Shown in pieces: positions 28,413 to 37,364 of a DNA stretch of 64,000 bases. This DNA is from Calothrix sp. PCC 7507. Its GTDB lineage: Bacteria > Cyanobacteriota > Cyanobacteriia > Cyanobacteriales > Nostocaceae. Every line of letters starts with the position of its first letter. The first letter of the stretch is position 1. The stretch covers positions 4,896,001 through 4,960,000 of the forward strand of contig NC_019682.1 of assembly GCF_000316575.1 (NCBI RefSeq), written 5' to 3'. Below the pieces are notes generated by a model. The model saw nothing but the letters and a program-made list of their open reading frames with translations, was not told the DNA's origin and searched no databases. The translations under genes were made by a program, and so were the position numbers.

Positions 28413-29267
28413 TCACTCAGCCTGATTACCGCGAGTTTTAGCCTGTAATTGCTCAACTTGCTCGATGGTCAAACCAGTGACACGGACAATTAATGCGATC
28501 GCCACTCCTTCATTGAGCATATTTCTGGCAATTTCCTGAGCTTTTTGTTCTAAACCCTGTTCTAAACCTTGTTCTAAACCTTGTTCAATGCCTTGTTCAA
28601 TACCCTGTTCAATGCCTTGTTCAATGCCTTGTTTCAGCCCTTCTTGCAGAATATCTTGATAAATCACAGATTCGCGCATAATATCACTCCGCAAAATTCT
28701 TTTAATCAACTCTTTATTTAATACTAGCCCAGCTAACACGGCTGTGGATGCAGCAACATTACTGCGGATGCGGGTGTCGTTAAGTGCTTCAATAACTTGG
28801 GCTACTTCTTCTAAAGTTCGCGTTTGATCGTTGGTTTGACTTAAAGCTGCAAAGGGTAGCAAACCCGGAGAATTGAAAAATACTTCGGGTGGCTGTTCCC
28901 AAAGTCGGATTACTGTAAATCTGTGCCAGCTATTTTCTAGAACAAATTCCGTTTGATAAACTAACTCAGAATCAGTTGGTTTGAGATAAATCACCACCTG
29001 ACGCATTTGCTTATGGGGGAATTTTCGATATCCACGTAAGCGATAATCCGCCATCCGAAAGGGAATATCGGCTTTAGGTGCGGTTTGGAATTCGAGATGC
29101 AGGATAATTTCATCCGATTGCAACAAAATTAGTGCATCGGCGCGGATAGGTTCGAGGGATAATTCCGATGGACTTAGTTCGGTGAGAGTTATTGGTTCAC
29201 CGAGTAGCCATGTTGCAAAGTCCGATGAAAATGACTCTGCGAGAAATTTACAGACGTTATCAAACAT
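28413..29267 (-). CDS. Rpn-family (PD-(D/E)XK) recombination-promoting nuclease/putative transposase
   Basis: 284 residues. The N-terminal nuclease-like domain (about 1-140) has ADALILL, EIILHLEFQTAPKADIPFRMADYRLRGYRK-type text typical of the Rpn/DUF4351 group, with the acidic and E-x-Q residues in the expected strand order. Residues about 195-245 are a run of EQGI/EQGL units (12-bp DNA repeats). The C-terminus IALIVRVTGLTIEQVEQLQ is the usual tail of this family. These genes are mobile and abundant in Nostocales. A fragment of a second member lies at 36387-36467. Confidence 0.85.
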   Translation of the reverse strand: MFDNVCKFLAESFSSDFATWLLGEPITLTELSPSELSLEPIRADALILLQSDEIILHLEFQTAPKADIPFRMADYRLRGYRKFPHKQMRQVVIYLKPTDSELVYQTEFVLENSWHRFTVIRLWEQPPEVFFNSPGLLPFAALSQTNDQTRTLEEVAQVIEALNDTRIRSNVAASTAVLAGLVLNKELIKRILRSDIMRESVIYQDILQEGLKQGIEQGIEQGIEQGIEQGLEQGLEQGLEQKAQEIARNMLNEGVAIALIVRVTGLTIEQVEQLQAKTRGNQAE

Positions 29268-29364
29268 AAGTAGGGCGACGCGAATAAAGCTAACTTGCGG
29301 AGATCGTCATTTGTCATTGGTAATGGTTGTAAGCCTATTTACATAGAGCAGATTATATATCAAC

Positions 29365-31689
29365 TTAATTACAGACCAAAGGCCGATCGCTCACTGTAAA
29401 CACAAAACTGTTAAAATTACAATCACGGCGGACCGTAACCATTGTAATTTTGCCATCGCGGCGATCGCTTCCCTGAAATTGAATGACTCCGGTTGCGCCT
29501 GTAACTAAAAATTGAGCCATTGTCAGTGTTTTCTGGATACCGATGCGGGTGGGGTTTACCTGTAAAGCTTTGCTCAATACCAACACTGCATCGTAGCTGG
29601 TAGCAGTTCGCCAAGTGATGTCAGTGTTGTCAATAAGTGTGTTTATCGGAATTTTCCAGAGCTTTTGAGCTTGCTGGATAAACGCCGAGTTAACATCAGT
29701 CATAGGATGCCATGCGATCGCTAATACCATCCGTTCAGTGTCTTGTTTGAGTAAGTCAGCACCGTAAAGACTGTCACTCCCCACAATCCAAGATTGGTTG
29801 ACATTCGACTGAACGACTTCTAAAGCGTTAGGAATCGCATTATACAATCCTACTCCCGCATCGGGAATCAAGACAATCACCGTTGCACCTTGGGTTTGTG
29901 CTTGGTTTAATGCCGCAGAAGCGTTAAAGTCATCACTAGCCAAATTGAAAGCTGGTTGATGAGCGATCGCATTACCTTGGAGTGATTTCGCTGCTGCTCG
30001 AAACGCCCTAGATAAAGATTCCGCATATTCACTACCCTGGCTGTAAAAGATTGCTACTTTTTTCTGTTTGAGTTCAGAGAACACGTAGGTAGCCATTTTT
30101 TCAGCGGCGATGCGGTTGCTAGGAACAGTGCGGAAGAAAAACGGACTTTTGAGATTATCTGAAGTGCTAGTGGGAGAAACTAAAACTAACCCCGCTTGGT
30201 GATAAATTGGTATAGTTTCTTTAGTTGCTTCGCTGGTGTAGTGACCCACAACAGCCAGTAAATCCTGATATTTCACCAACCGTTGAGCAATTGAACGGGC
30301 ATTATTACCAGATTTGCTATCTTCACGATTATTATCATCAGCGATAATTATCCGTAAAGGTTGACCGTTTTTCAATACCTCAGTCTGAGCTTGAGCAACA
30401 CCTCTAAGTATTTCTAAACCGATAGCAGTCCGACGTTCCAAAGGAACTACAACTGCAATTGTGTAAATCTGATTAGCCTGAAATTGTGATTGAATTTTGG
30501 CGTTGTTGAGATAAATTAACGTTTCTGGATCTGACTTCTGTTTAAAAGCAATTTCCCACAAACGCACAGCTGCGGAAAAATTTTGGCTGCGATACTGTTC
30601 AATGGCTAATTGCTTTGTTGGTGGAGGCTGGCTATTTCCCCAAAAAGCACTGGGAATTAAGCTTTCTTCACCACAACTGAGATGATTGTCAAGGATGCGA
30701 TCGCAACTCTGTGATAATGTTATCTTCTGATAAACCCATGTGGCGCTAAAAAGCAGCAAAACACCACAAGTAGTACCCAGCAATAATTTTTGCCATTGCA
30801 TCTGTGGCTGCTGCTGAAGATTCTCCAGCTTTTCCAGCATAGCTTGAGCTGTTGCTGGTCGGCGCTGGGGACGAGAATCCGTCATCGCCTGAATCAGATC
30901 AATCAATCTTTTGGGGGTTTTTTGGTCTTTCACAAATTTATACCAATTGCGGAAATCCTCACGGCGATCGCCCGCAGGATCAATACTTGTGAGTAAATAA
31001 ATAAAAGTCCGACCTAATGAATAGAAATCTGATTGTAAAACAGCATGACCATCAAGTTGTTCTGGTGCAGTATATCCAAGCGAATAAACTACTGTCACCG
31101 ACTTACCATTAACAACAGTTTGTGTCACCTGACGCGCCGTCCCAAAATCAATTAAAACTAATTTTCCATCTGGACAGAGCATAATATTTGCTGGTTTAAT
31201 ATCCCGATGAAAAAAACCATGTTCATGCACAAATTGCAAAACCTGCGTTAATTGTTTAAGCCAATTCAATGCAGTTTCATAGGATGTCACACATTGATTT
31301 TGAGCCAGCCATCCTCGTAAATCTTCACCCTCAACTTTCTCCATCACCAAACAGCGTAACTGACGACCTGTATGCAATACCAAAGGAAATAACATTTCCC
31401 CAACAGGTAAACCTGGATGCTGCAAAGTTGTTAATATATATGCCTCTTGCTCAAATAATCGGAGTAATTCCGGTGTGACAGTCTTTAAGGATTTGAGAAT
31501 TTTAGGTTGATCCTGGTCAATTAAATCTTCAATTTCAAATACTTCCGTATAGCTGTGTATTTCAACTTTTAAAGGTCGCCTAATTCTGTAGCGGTTTTGC
31601 AACACCAGCGGCGTTTTACAGTTTTGACATACCGCACAATTATCAGGATTTTCTCGCTGCGAACAATCTGGATTGATGCAGTACGCCAT
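29365..31689 (-). CDS. Ser/Thr protein kinase fused to a periplasmic amino-acid-binding-protein-like sensor
   Basis: 774 residues. Order: N-terminal four-Cys zinc ribbon (CINPDCSQRENPDNCAVCQNC), protein kinase domain (about 33-295) with H161-R-D and KPANIM, DFG in LVLIDFGTARQ, and APEQ, one membrane helix (about 300-323), a short repeat-like linker, then a Leu/Ile/Val-binding-protein fold (about 410-770: VAVVVPLERRTAIGLEILRGVAQAQ, VVGHYTSEATKETIPIY, LVLVSPTSTS). This predicts a receptor kinase with a cytosolic kinase and an external ligand-binding domain. The ligand may be a small amino acid or amide, by analogy only. No genes of an ABC transporter lie nearby. It is divergent from the SPFH gene. 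Confidence 0.92.
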   Translation of the reverse strand: MAYCINPDCSQRENPDNCAVCQNCKTPLVLQNRYRIRRPLKVEIHSYTEVFEIEDLIDQDQPKILKSLKTVTPELLRLFEQEAYILTTLQHPGLPVGEMLFPLVLHTGRQLRCLVMEKVEGEDLRGWLAQNQCVTSYETALNWLKQLTQVLQFVHEHGFFHRDIKPANIMLCPDGKLVLIDFGTARQVTQTVVNGKSVTVVYSLGYTAPEQLDGHAVLQSDFYSLGRTFIYLLTSIDPAGDRREDFRNWYKFVKDQKTPKRLIDLIQAMTDSRPQRRPATAQAMLEKLENLQQQPQMQWQKLLLGTTCGVLLLFSATWVYQKITLSQSCDRILDNHLSCGEESLIPSAFWGNSQPPPTKQLAIEQYRSQNFSAAVRLWEIAFKQKSDPETLIYLNNAKIQSQFQANQIYTIAVVVPLERRTAIGLEILRGVAQAQTEVLKNGQPLRIIIADDNNREDSKSGNNARSIAQRLVKYQDLLAVVGHYTSEATKETIPIYHQAGLVLVSPTSTSDNLKSPFFFRTVPSNRIAAEKMATYVFSELKQKKVAIFYSQGSEYAESLSRAFRAAAKSLQGNAIAHQPAFNLASDDFNASAALNQAQTQGATVIVLIPDAGVGLYNAIPNALEVVQSNVNQSWIVGSDSLYGADLLKQDTERMVLAIAWHPMTDVNSAFIQQAQKLWKIPINTLIDNTDITWRTATSYDAVLVLSKALQVNPTRIGIQKTLTMAQFLVTGATGVIQFQGSDRRDGKITMVTVRRDCNFNSFVFTVSDRPLVCN

Positions 31690-31795
31690 AGAGGAAGGAA
31701 GAGAGCCAAATAGATCCTATCTACATTTTAGAGTTCCATGATAATTATTGCCCGGATACAGCGCTTCCTGCTGTTATGACACACAGTTTTTTATC

Positions 31796-31850
31796 CTCAA
31801 GCCTGTAGGGGCGGGGTTTTTCCGCCCTCAATTGTATTGCATTCGACTAT
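31796..31850. repeat. Family B palindromic repeat in the STPK/SPFH divergent region
   Basis: CCTGTAGGGGCGGGG...CCGCCCTCAATTG is the reverse complement of the block near 481-511. The remaining 31690-32098 is AT-rich with no supported gene. It should hold both divergent promoters. Confidence 0.6.
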
Positions 31851-32671
31851 CTTGATTTATGAAACATACATAAATGAATTTGTCAAGCTCAGATTTAGTT
31901 CAGTGTAAATGATCTGAAGTTGACCTAGCCGGAATCATATCAAACCCCAAATAATGGGATTACCAAAACTTTCGGTAAGTAGTTAGGCAGGAATGAACCA
32001 AACTATATTACGAAAAGTAAATACACCGGAAACCCTTACTAATGACAAAGGACGACCCTCATTAGTTAACTTTATTTACGCCCACCTACTTAAGCAATAT
32101 GAACAGCATGAGAACCACTGTTACTGGATTTCCAGTCAAGTTTTATTTTGCCGGGGGAATAGGAATATTTTTATTAATTTTAGTAATTAGTTTCCGTCCC
32201 TTCAGCATCGTTAATGCTGGTGAACGGGGCGTGATCATGAAATTTGGTAAAGTCCAAGATCAAGTATTAGATGAAGGTATCCATCCAATTCTACCAATTG
32301 CCACATCAGTTAAAAAACTTAGCGTCCGTGTACAACAAAATAGCTTTAAATTTGATGCTGCTTCTAAAGACCTACAAAAAATCACAGCAGAACTGGCCGT
32401 AAACTGGCATGTTGATCCGATACGAGTCAATAAAGTTTTTCAACAAGTAGGCGATAAGCAACAAATCATTTCTGGAATAATTACTCCCGCCGTATCTGAA
32501 GTACTAAAAGCAGCAACGGCTAAAAAAACAGCCGAAGAAATTATCACTAAGAGAACAGAACTTAAAGAAGAAATTGATAAATCCCTTAAAATTCGTCTAG
32601 CAGCTTATGGCTTGATAGTTGATGATGTGTCTCTAGTGAATTTTGCATTTTCTCCGGAGTTTGGTAAAGCA

Positions 32672-33811
32672 TAGGACTTACGCATTGACGAAACAACTAG
32701 TTTATGTATTCAATCAGCACAAACAGCGCTCAAATTATCCAAAACATATTCACGAATAACTTTTGTGAATAGATTCCTTTGGACTTCATACCAATTGTTA
32801 ATGATATTTTCAGAGCGCATTTTTTCTAAACGAACAAATGCTTGAAGCGAGCAAAATATATGTGTTTTGATTGCGTGGCTATCTCTAACCATGAATCGAC
32901 AAATTCCACATACTTGTTTGATGGCTCTATGAAAACTTTCAATTCCCCAATGAGTATCATGAATTGTCACAAATTCACTTCTGGTTATTTGTTGGAGAGC
33001 TTCTTTATCTGGTAGATACAATATATAGTGCCTAGAGTCTTCTTTTTTGAAGTCCTTCCTAAACAACTTGATAAATCCAAATTCTCTCAGATGCGTGACT
33101 AACCCTTGCTCAGGAAGCTCTAAACTGCTTACATGGCAATACTTTCCTGGTTCATTAGATACAGTTCTGTTCTTCTCAACACCAAATAGAAAACCCAATT
33201 TCTGGTTTCTTAAAAACTTTAAGTTTTCTACTCCTGAGTACCAACTATCTCCTGTCACTAGTCTTGGTTTTACACCCCAATCAATCACTTCAATCAGCAT
33301 TTCTTGGAAATAATCGTTCTTGGTTCTCCCCTCCTTTTTGTCATATATTCTGTAATTTATTGGGACTGAATTCCCATGTATGTCGCTGTAATACAGTGTG
33401 ATTAAATTTAATCCTTTAATCGCCTTATGGTATTTCCCTGACCAAAAATATCCAATTAATTCTGCGTATTTTGGTTCGCTGTATAGCTTTTCTATTACTG
33501 TGTCATCAACGCTTAAAATACCTCCTTCTAAATTGATTATTTCTCTGACAATGTCGAATAAATCTTTTGGCTCGTATCTTTCTCTCAACAAAAATCTGTT
33601 CACACTATCATGTGAAACATCTCCCAAGATTTCTGCTAACCGACTGCACCCTCCATGCTTTGGCTCCGATAGCAAGAACAGGGTGTAATGCTCTAAATTA
33701 CATTGTGCTGTTGAGGGTTTGCTGATTTCTCTAATTGTCCGATACCTTGAAAGTAGACGACATCTTTTTTTCAATGCACTATTTTACCACCTCGTCAATG
33801 CGTAAGTCCTA
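32672..33811 (-). mobile_element. 1140-bp DDE insertion sequence, copy 1
   Basis: Ends are perfect 20-bp inverted repeats, TAGGACTTACGCATTGACGA. Flanks are AAGCA at 32667-32671 and AAGCA at 33812-33816, a 5-bp target duplication. One transposase gene fills the element. Copy 2 at 42204-43343 has the same length and an identical protein, in opposite orientation. The identity and clean duplications indicate recent insertion. Confidence 0.95.
32710..33774 (-). CDS. DDE transposase of the 1140-bp IS (IS4/IS701-like)
   Basis: 354 residues from a TTG start; no better start exists in frame. The DDE residues are visible in GILSVDDTVIEK, LVTGDSWYSG and HWGIESFHRAIKQ; the last has the Y/F-x2-R-x3-E-like spacing of IS4-type enzymes. 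An N-terminal region (residues 1-80) would bind the ends. I cannot separate IS4 from IS701 without a database. It appears intact, so the element may be active. Confidence 0.88.
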   Translation of the reverse strand: MKKRCRLLSRYRTIREISKPSTAQCNLEHYTLFLLSEPKHGGCSRLAEILGDVSHDSVNRFLLRERYEPKDLFDIVREIINLEGGILSVDDTVIEKLYSEPKYAELIGYFWSGKYHKAIKGLNLITLYYSDIHGNSVPINYRIYDKKEGRTKNDYFQEMLIEVIDWGVKPRLVTGDSWYSGVENLKFLRNQKLGFLFGVEKNRTVSNEPGKYCHVSSLELPEQGLVTHLREFGFIKLFRKDFKKEDSRHYILYLPDKEALQQITRSEFVTIHDTHWGIESFHRAIKQVCGICRFMVRDSHAIKTHIFCSLQAFVRLEKMRSENIINNWYEVQRNLFTKVIREYVLDNLSAVCAD

Positions 33812-34082
33812 AAGCAATTGAATCTAAACAAATAGCCGAACAAGAAGCTAAACAAGCAGAATTTATTGCTAAGAAAGCAACTCAAGAAGCACAAGCAGAA
33901 GTTAACCGTGCTAAAGGTCAAGCAGAAGCCCAAAGATTACAGCGCCTAACTTTAACACCAGACTTATTACAAAAACAAGCAATAGAAAAATGGGATGGAC
34001 GCTTTCCGATGGTCATGGGTGGAAATGGTTCAGTACCGCTGATTAATATTAATCCTAGTAGTTTGGTAAGTGGAGAACGTCA

Positions 34083-35078
34083 ATGAATAATAAATTAATT
34101 CAAAGGCTGTTTTTATTTGGTATTATACTCTGTCTAGGCATCACATTTTTTCTCAATCAATTTAAATCTCAATCAGTACCTTTCTATTGGGAGTTTATTG
34201 ATGCTGATATTGCCGTGCAAAATAACGGTGATATGTTAATTAATGAAACTCAGAAATATACATTTACTAGAGATTACAATAATCAACGTTATCGCTATAT
34301 ATCCCTTAATAAAATAGATAAAATTACAGATGTTTCTGTTTCCGAAAATGGTCAAACACTGGCGAGTGAAACAGGGACTAAAAATAAACAATTTTGGATT
34401 CGTTGGTCACACCAACTTAGATCCCCAGAAAGCCATACTTTTGTTTTAAAATATCGCGTTGTTGGTGGATTGCATGTAGATAGTAATACCAATGATGCTC
34501 AAGTCTACTGGAACGCTATCTTTACAGACCGGAAAGCTGCTATCAAACAAGCGAAAGTGCGAGTTACTTTACCTGAAAAAGTCACAGGTGAAATCAACAA
34601 TTTTCGGAGTTTTGGTGTGACTGCAAATGCTACTAAAATCGATGCAAAAACTGTTGAGTTTGTTACTCAAGCTTCTATTGAACCACAGCAAAAGTTAGAA
34701 GTTCAGGTGACATTTAATCGCACAGGTAGTGACATCAAAATGCCTCAATGGCAAAGTTTTAAATCTCCAGAATACTCACCTGATTGGTTTGCATTGATTT
34801 TTTGTGTAATATTTTTTGTGGTGATAGCCAGTCTATATTTCAGTAGACGTAGTAGTGGTTCAGTTCACCGTAATCGTAGTAGCAGTCGTTACAAAGGCGG
34901 TGGTTCAGTTCACCGTAATTATAGTAGCAGTCGTTACAAAGCTGGCGGTTGTTACGATGGTAGTAGTGGCGGTGATTACAGTAGTGGTTATGATGGCGGT
35001 GGTAGTTGCGGTGACGGTGGTGGTGGCGGTGGTGGCGGTGATGGCGGTGGTGGTGGCGGTGATGGCGGTGGTGGTTAA
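34083..35078 (+). CDS. DUF2207-like membrane protein with Gly-rich tail
   Basis: 331 residues. An N-terminal hydrophobic segment (about 7-27) is followed by an extracytoplasmic beta-rich domain with IAVQNNGDMLINETQKYTF and YRVVGGLHV, characteristic of DUF2207. A second membrane helix (WFALIFCVIFFVVIASLYF, about 236-256) follows, then an Arg/Ser-rich repeat (VHRNRSSSRYKGGGS twice) and a terminal run of Gly with Asp and two Cys (CYDGSSG..SCGDGGG). DUF2207 proteins often end this way. It overlaps the split SPFH gene by 4 bases. If transcription enters from the SPFH promoter, the IS is likely to reduce it. Confidence 0.8.
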   Translation: MNNKLIQRLFLFGIILCLGITFFLNQFKSQSVPFYWEFIDADIAVQNNGDMLINETQKYTFTRDYNNQRYRYISLNKIDKITDVSVSENGQTLASETGTKNKQFWIRWSHQLRSPESHTFVLKYRVVGGLHVDSNTNDAQVYWNAIFTDRKAAIKQAKVRVTLPEKVTGEINNFRSFGVTANATKIDAKTVEFVTQASIEPQQKLEVQVTFNRTGSDIKMPQWQSFKSPEYSPDWFALIFCVIFFVVIASLYFSRRSSGSVHRNRSSSRYKGGGSVHRNYSSSRYKAGGCYDGSSGGDYSSGYDGGGSCGDGGGGGGGGDGGGGGGDGGGG

Positions 35079-36289
35079 CTAAACAAACGCTGTACGCATT
35101 TGAGAATCACAGGCTGTAAAAAAAAGCGTTCCTGAACATCATTTTTCATCGTTTCTACTAATGCTCTGCGCTTTAAGGACAAAAGTGCAGTTAAAATTTC
35201 TCCATTGGAAGCATGACTTACAAGCTGTAACAGTATCTCTTCACGAGTCAACCCCTGCGCTTGTGTAGCCAAACGCTTGATTAGGGTTTGTTCCAAAGGT
35301 GAAATTTGCTGCAGCCATTGCGCTACTAGTGGCTCAAATTCACTAGCTACTAGGGTTCCCGAAGCTAAAAATTCTCCTACATTCCCAGCAAACAATTCGT
35401 GAATAAAATTTGCTGCCATGTTGAGAAATAAGGGATTGCCACCATACTGATTTACTAGGGCAACCCACTGTTGAGCATCAAAAGTGAGTTGATGATGTTG
35501 TAAAAGCTCGATCGCACCTTCCATTAAACCACCGAGTGGGAAAATAACAGCACCAGCAGACTTTAAGGTGTTTAATCCCTCTGGTTGTTCTCGACTAGTC
35601 AAAATCACACAACTGGAATGATTTGTTTGCACTAGCGATCGCACAAACTTACCATAAGACTCATATTCTGGGCGATATTGTCCCGCGCTGTAGCTACGCC
35701 CGTCACAGCCATCGCCACCTAAAATACTATCCCACCCATCAAAAACTAACAGGGTTCGTGGTTGCAGCGGCGAAAGCGAATCTATTTTTGGTAGAGTCAG
35801 ATGAACAGGAAACCACAAAATTTGCTGAAACCTGGATTCACAAGCTACAGCTAATTTTGCCGCTAAGGCTGTTTTACCAATACCCCCCATTCCTGTAATG
35901 GCGATGAGGTGTGTTCCTTGCTCAATTTTCTGGGTGAGTGTCGCCATCTCGTAACGCCGCCCAAAGAACAAAGGAATATTTGGGATTTGGACATGATCAG
36001 ATACAGATAAGTTGGCGGAACGTTCAATTAAATCTTGCCAATTCAACCCCAAAACTTGACAAAACGCCTTAAATACCGAACTATCAATCGCATCACCTTT
36101 AAGAAAGCGTTTCCAAGTTGGTAAAGATACACCAGGAGCAAAGACTTCTGCATGTTCCCAGTCACGCCCTGGTATGAGAATTTGACTTCCAGCCTCCAGC
36201 CAAAGTGGATTATCAATCGTCCAACCTTTTTCCTGACGAGCTTGTTTGACAGTTTGCAATCCAGTCAGCGAGAGTTTGAGGCTAGGCAT
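35075..36289 (-). CDS. NB-ARC (STAND) ATPase without a sensor domain
   Basis: I use ATG 36289 rather than TTG 36307, giving 404 residues. The N-terminal 95 residues (LSLTGLQTVKQARQEKGWT...LPTWKRFLKGDAIDSSVFKAFCQVLG) form a cyanobacterial N-terminal module that resembles a helix-turn-helix. The NB-ARC core has P-loop GMGGIGKTALA (about 130-140), Walker B-like RTLLVFDGWD, sensor 1-like CVILTSRE and GGNPLFL. The winged-helix part at the C-terminus is present, but no WD40 or TPR sensor follows. The stop overlaps the DUF2207 stop by 4 bases on the opposite strand. It is either a complete short STAND or one that has lost its C-terminus. Confidence 0.85.
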   Translation of the reverse strand: MPSLKLSLTGLQTVKQARQEKGWTIDNPLWLEAGSQILIPGRDWEHAEVFAPGVSLPTWKRFLKGDAIDSSVFKAFCQVLGLNWQDLIERSANLSVSDHVQIPNIPLFFGRRYEMATLTQKIEQGTHLIAITGMGGIGKTALAAKLAVACESRFQQILWFPVHLTLPKIDSLSPLQPRTLLVFDGWDSILGGDGCDGRSYSAGQYRPEYESYGKFVRSLVQTNHSSCVILTSREQPEGLNTLKSAGAVIFPLGGLMEGAIELLQHHQLTFDAQQWVALVNQYGGNPLFLNMAANFIHELFAGNVGEFLASGTLVASEFEPLVAQWLQQISPLEQTLIKRLATQAQGLTREEILLQLVSHASNGEILTALLSLKRRALVETMKNDVQERFFLQPVILKCVQRLFS

Positions 36290-36341
36290 TTGAACAACAA
36301 ATATCAAATATTACTAGCAAGTGATAGTATCGTTCTGTAAA

Positions 36342-36374
36342 AGAACCCCGACTTCTTCGAGAAGATGGGGTTCT
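36342..36374. repeat. Hairpin repeat, family A copy 3
   Basis: The arms 36342-36356 (AGAACCCCGACTTCT) and 36360-36374 (AGAAGATGGGGTTCT) pair with two mismatches around a TCG loop. As at 28357, it lies just beyond the stop of an Rpn tail, so it may have moved with that gene. Confidence 0.75.
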
Positions 36375-36386
36375 GAGACTCATTAA

Positions 36387-36467
36387 TTAGCTTTGATTAC
36401 CGCGAGTTTTAACCTGTAATTGCTCAACTTGCTCGATAGTCAAACCTGTAACACTGGCAATTAAAAT
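36387..36467 (-). pseudogene. C-terminal fragment of an Rpn-family gene
   Basis: The reading frame gives VTGLTIEQVEQLQVKTRGNQ then TAA. This matches the tail of the intact gene at 28413 (VTGLTIEQVEQLQAKTRGNQ). Upstream sequence does not continue the match. Confidence 0.8.
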
Positions 36468-36485
36468 TGTTCTCAGAACCAATTT

Positions 36486-36989
36486 CTATAAAATTGCCGA
36501 GTGTGACAAAAGCCAAGCTTTCTCAGTCCAAGCATCGTTAAACAACTCGGCATCTGATACTTTTAATTCAAATGGATGGGGTGGTGACTGTAGCAACGAG
36601 AGTGAGCCTTTTTCGTGTGCTTCAATTAAGTTAACTGTCCAAGGAAGAAAATCTAATATCTCTTTTGGTAATACAGTTAACTCGAAGTTCCACAACCGAT
36701 TCATACCTCGGCATTCTTGACCATTTTTTGCCGCAATCACTCTATCAGCACTCTTATTAATCGCCAGCCGTAGAATAAATGGGCGAAATGGAACAAAGTC
36801 ATCAGGCGCTGTGTAGGCGTATACATTCACATAGTTAAGTCGCTGTCTCCCATCTACCCAAGATGCGATCGGGGAATTACTACTGTAGGATGTACCAGTG
36901 ATAGCCACTGGCATATTCATAGAAGCAGCAAAAAGAGAGTAGAACTTATGTCTCAGTTCACTAACAATTTGTTTGGCTTCTAGATTCAT
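36486..36989 (-). CDS. Hypothetical protein
   Basis: 167 residues, soluble, no recognised domain. AAGG lies 10 bases before the ATG. The protein is rich in aromatic residues and reads like a compact alpha/beta fold (FRPFILRLAINKSADRVIAA, ELTVLPKEILDFLPW). The gene stands between an Rpn fragment and rpsU. I do not recognise the family. Confidence 0.6.
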   Translation of the reverse strand: MNLEAKQIVSELRHKFYSLFAASMNMPVAITGTSYSSNSPIASWVDGRQRLNYVNVYAYTAPDDFVPFRPFILRLAINKSADRVIAAKNGQECRGMNRLWNFELTVLPKEILDFLPWTVNLIEAHEKGSLSLLQSPPHPFELKVSDAELFNDAWTEKAWLLSHSAIL

Positions 36990-37044
36990 CGTTGCTACAC
37001 CTTTTCAGAAAACGATCGCACAGCTTGAACATGAGTAGTTATCC

Positions 37045-37233
37045 TCATGTACGGAAACGTCTCTTACTTTGCTTGTGCTTGGCAATTGCTTTGCGCTTGC
37101 GTTTTTCCAAAGGTGTTTCAAAGTGGCGATTCTTCCTGATGTCTGGAAAAATCCCTGCTTTAGAAACTTCTCGCTTAAATCTACGTAAAGCTGACTCAAT
37201 ACCTTCGTTTTCGCCTACGGTTATTTGGGTCAT
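37045..37233 (-). CDS. rpsU: Ribosomal protein bS21
   Basis: 62 residues, [19 protein letters not shown] through a Lys/Arg-rich tail, the full length of cyanobacterial S21. AAGGAG lies 5 bases before the ATG. S21 joins the small subunit near the anti-Shine-Dalgarno region. The RRM-protein gene lies directly upstream with a hairpin terminator between, an arrangement known for rbp-rpsU pairs in Anabaena. The plus-strand open frame across this gene is antisense. Confidence 0.95.
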   Translation of the reverse strand: MTQITVGENEGIESALRRFKREVSKAGIFPDIRKNRHFETPLEKRKRKAIAKHKQSKRRFRT

Positions 37234-37302
37234 TCTATCTCCTTCTAAATTGACTCAATTAATATTTAAGTACTTAATCAACACTTTAAGCAACCAAATT
37301 AT

Positions 37303-37327
37303 AAAAAAGGCAGACTCTTTGTCTGCC
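37303..37327 (-). terminator. Hairpin terminator/attenuator between rbp and rpsU
   Basis: Read on the minus strand: GGCAGAC, loop AAAGA, GTCTGCC, then TTTTTT. It lies after the rbp stop and about 70 bases before rpsU, so part of the rbp transcripts would end here and rpsU would receive read-through or its own promoter. Confidence 0.85.
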
Positions 37328-37364
37328 CTTAAGACCTTAGAGTTAACTACTTAGCTTCTCTAGT

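Larger units (their letters stand above)
32099..34086 (+). pseudogene. SPFH/band-7 (prohibitin-like) gene split by an insertion sequence
   Basis: The 5' part (32099-32671) gives 191 codons: an N-terminal membrane helix (FYFAGGIGIFLLILVI), then NAGERGVIMKFGKVQD and the SPFH core. After removing the IS and one target copy, the frame continues at 33817 with IESKQIAEQEAKQAE, a coiled coil and a C-terminus like that of prohibitin-type proteins, stopping at 34086. The intact product would be 280 residues. The stop overlaps the DUF2207 start (ATGA), so the pair formed an operon. The truncated product (SPFH without coiled coil) might still be made, with six bases of IS sequence ending it. Confidence 0.9.

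Noticed and set aside
31993-32190. 65-codon frame overlapping the SPFH start
   Set aside because: It ends within the SPFH coding region in another frame. A purine-rich stretch precedes it but no homology is seen.
36992-37354. 120-codon plus-strand frame over rpsU
   Set aside because: Antisense to a clear ribosomal protein gene and its terminator.
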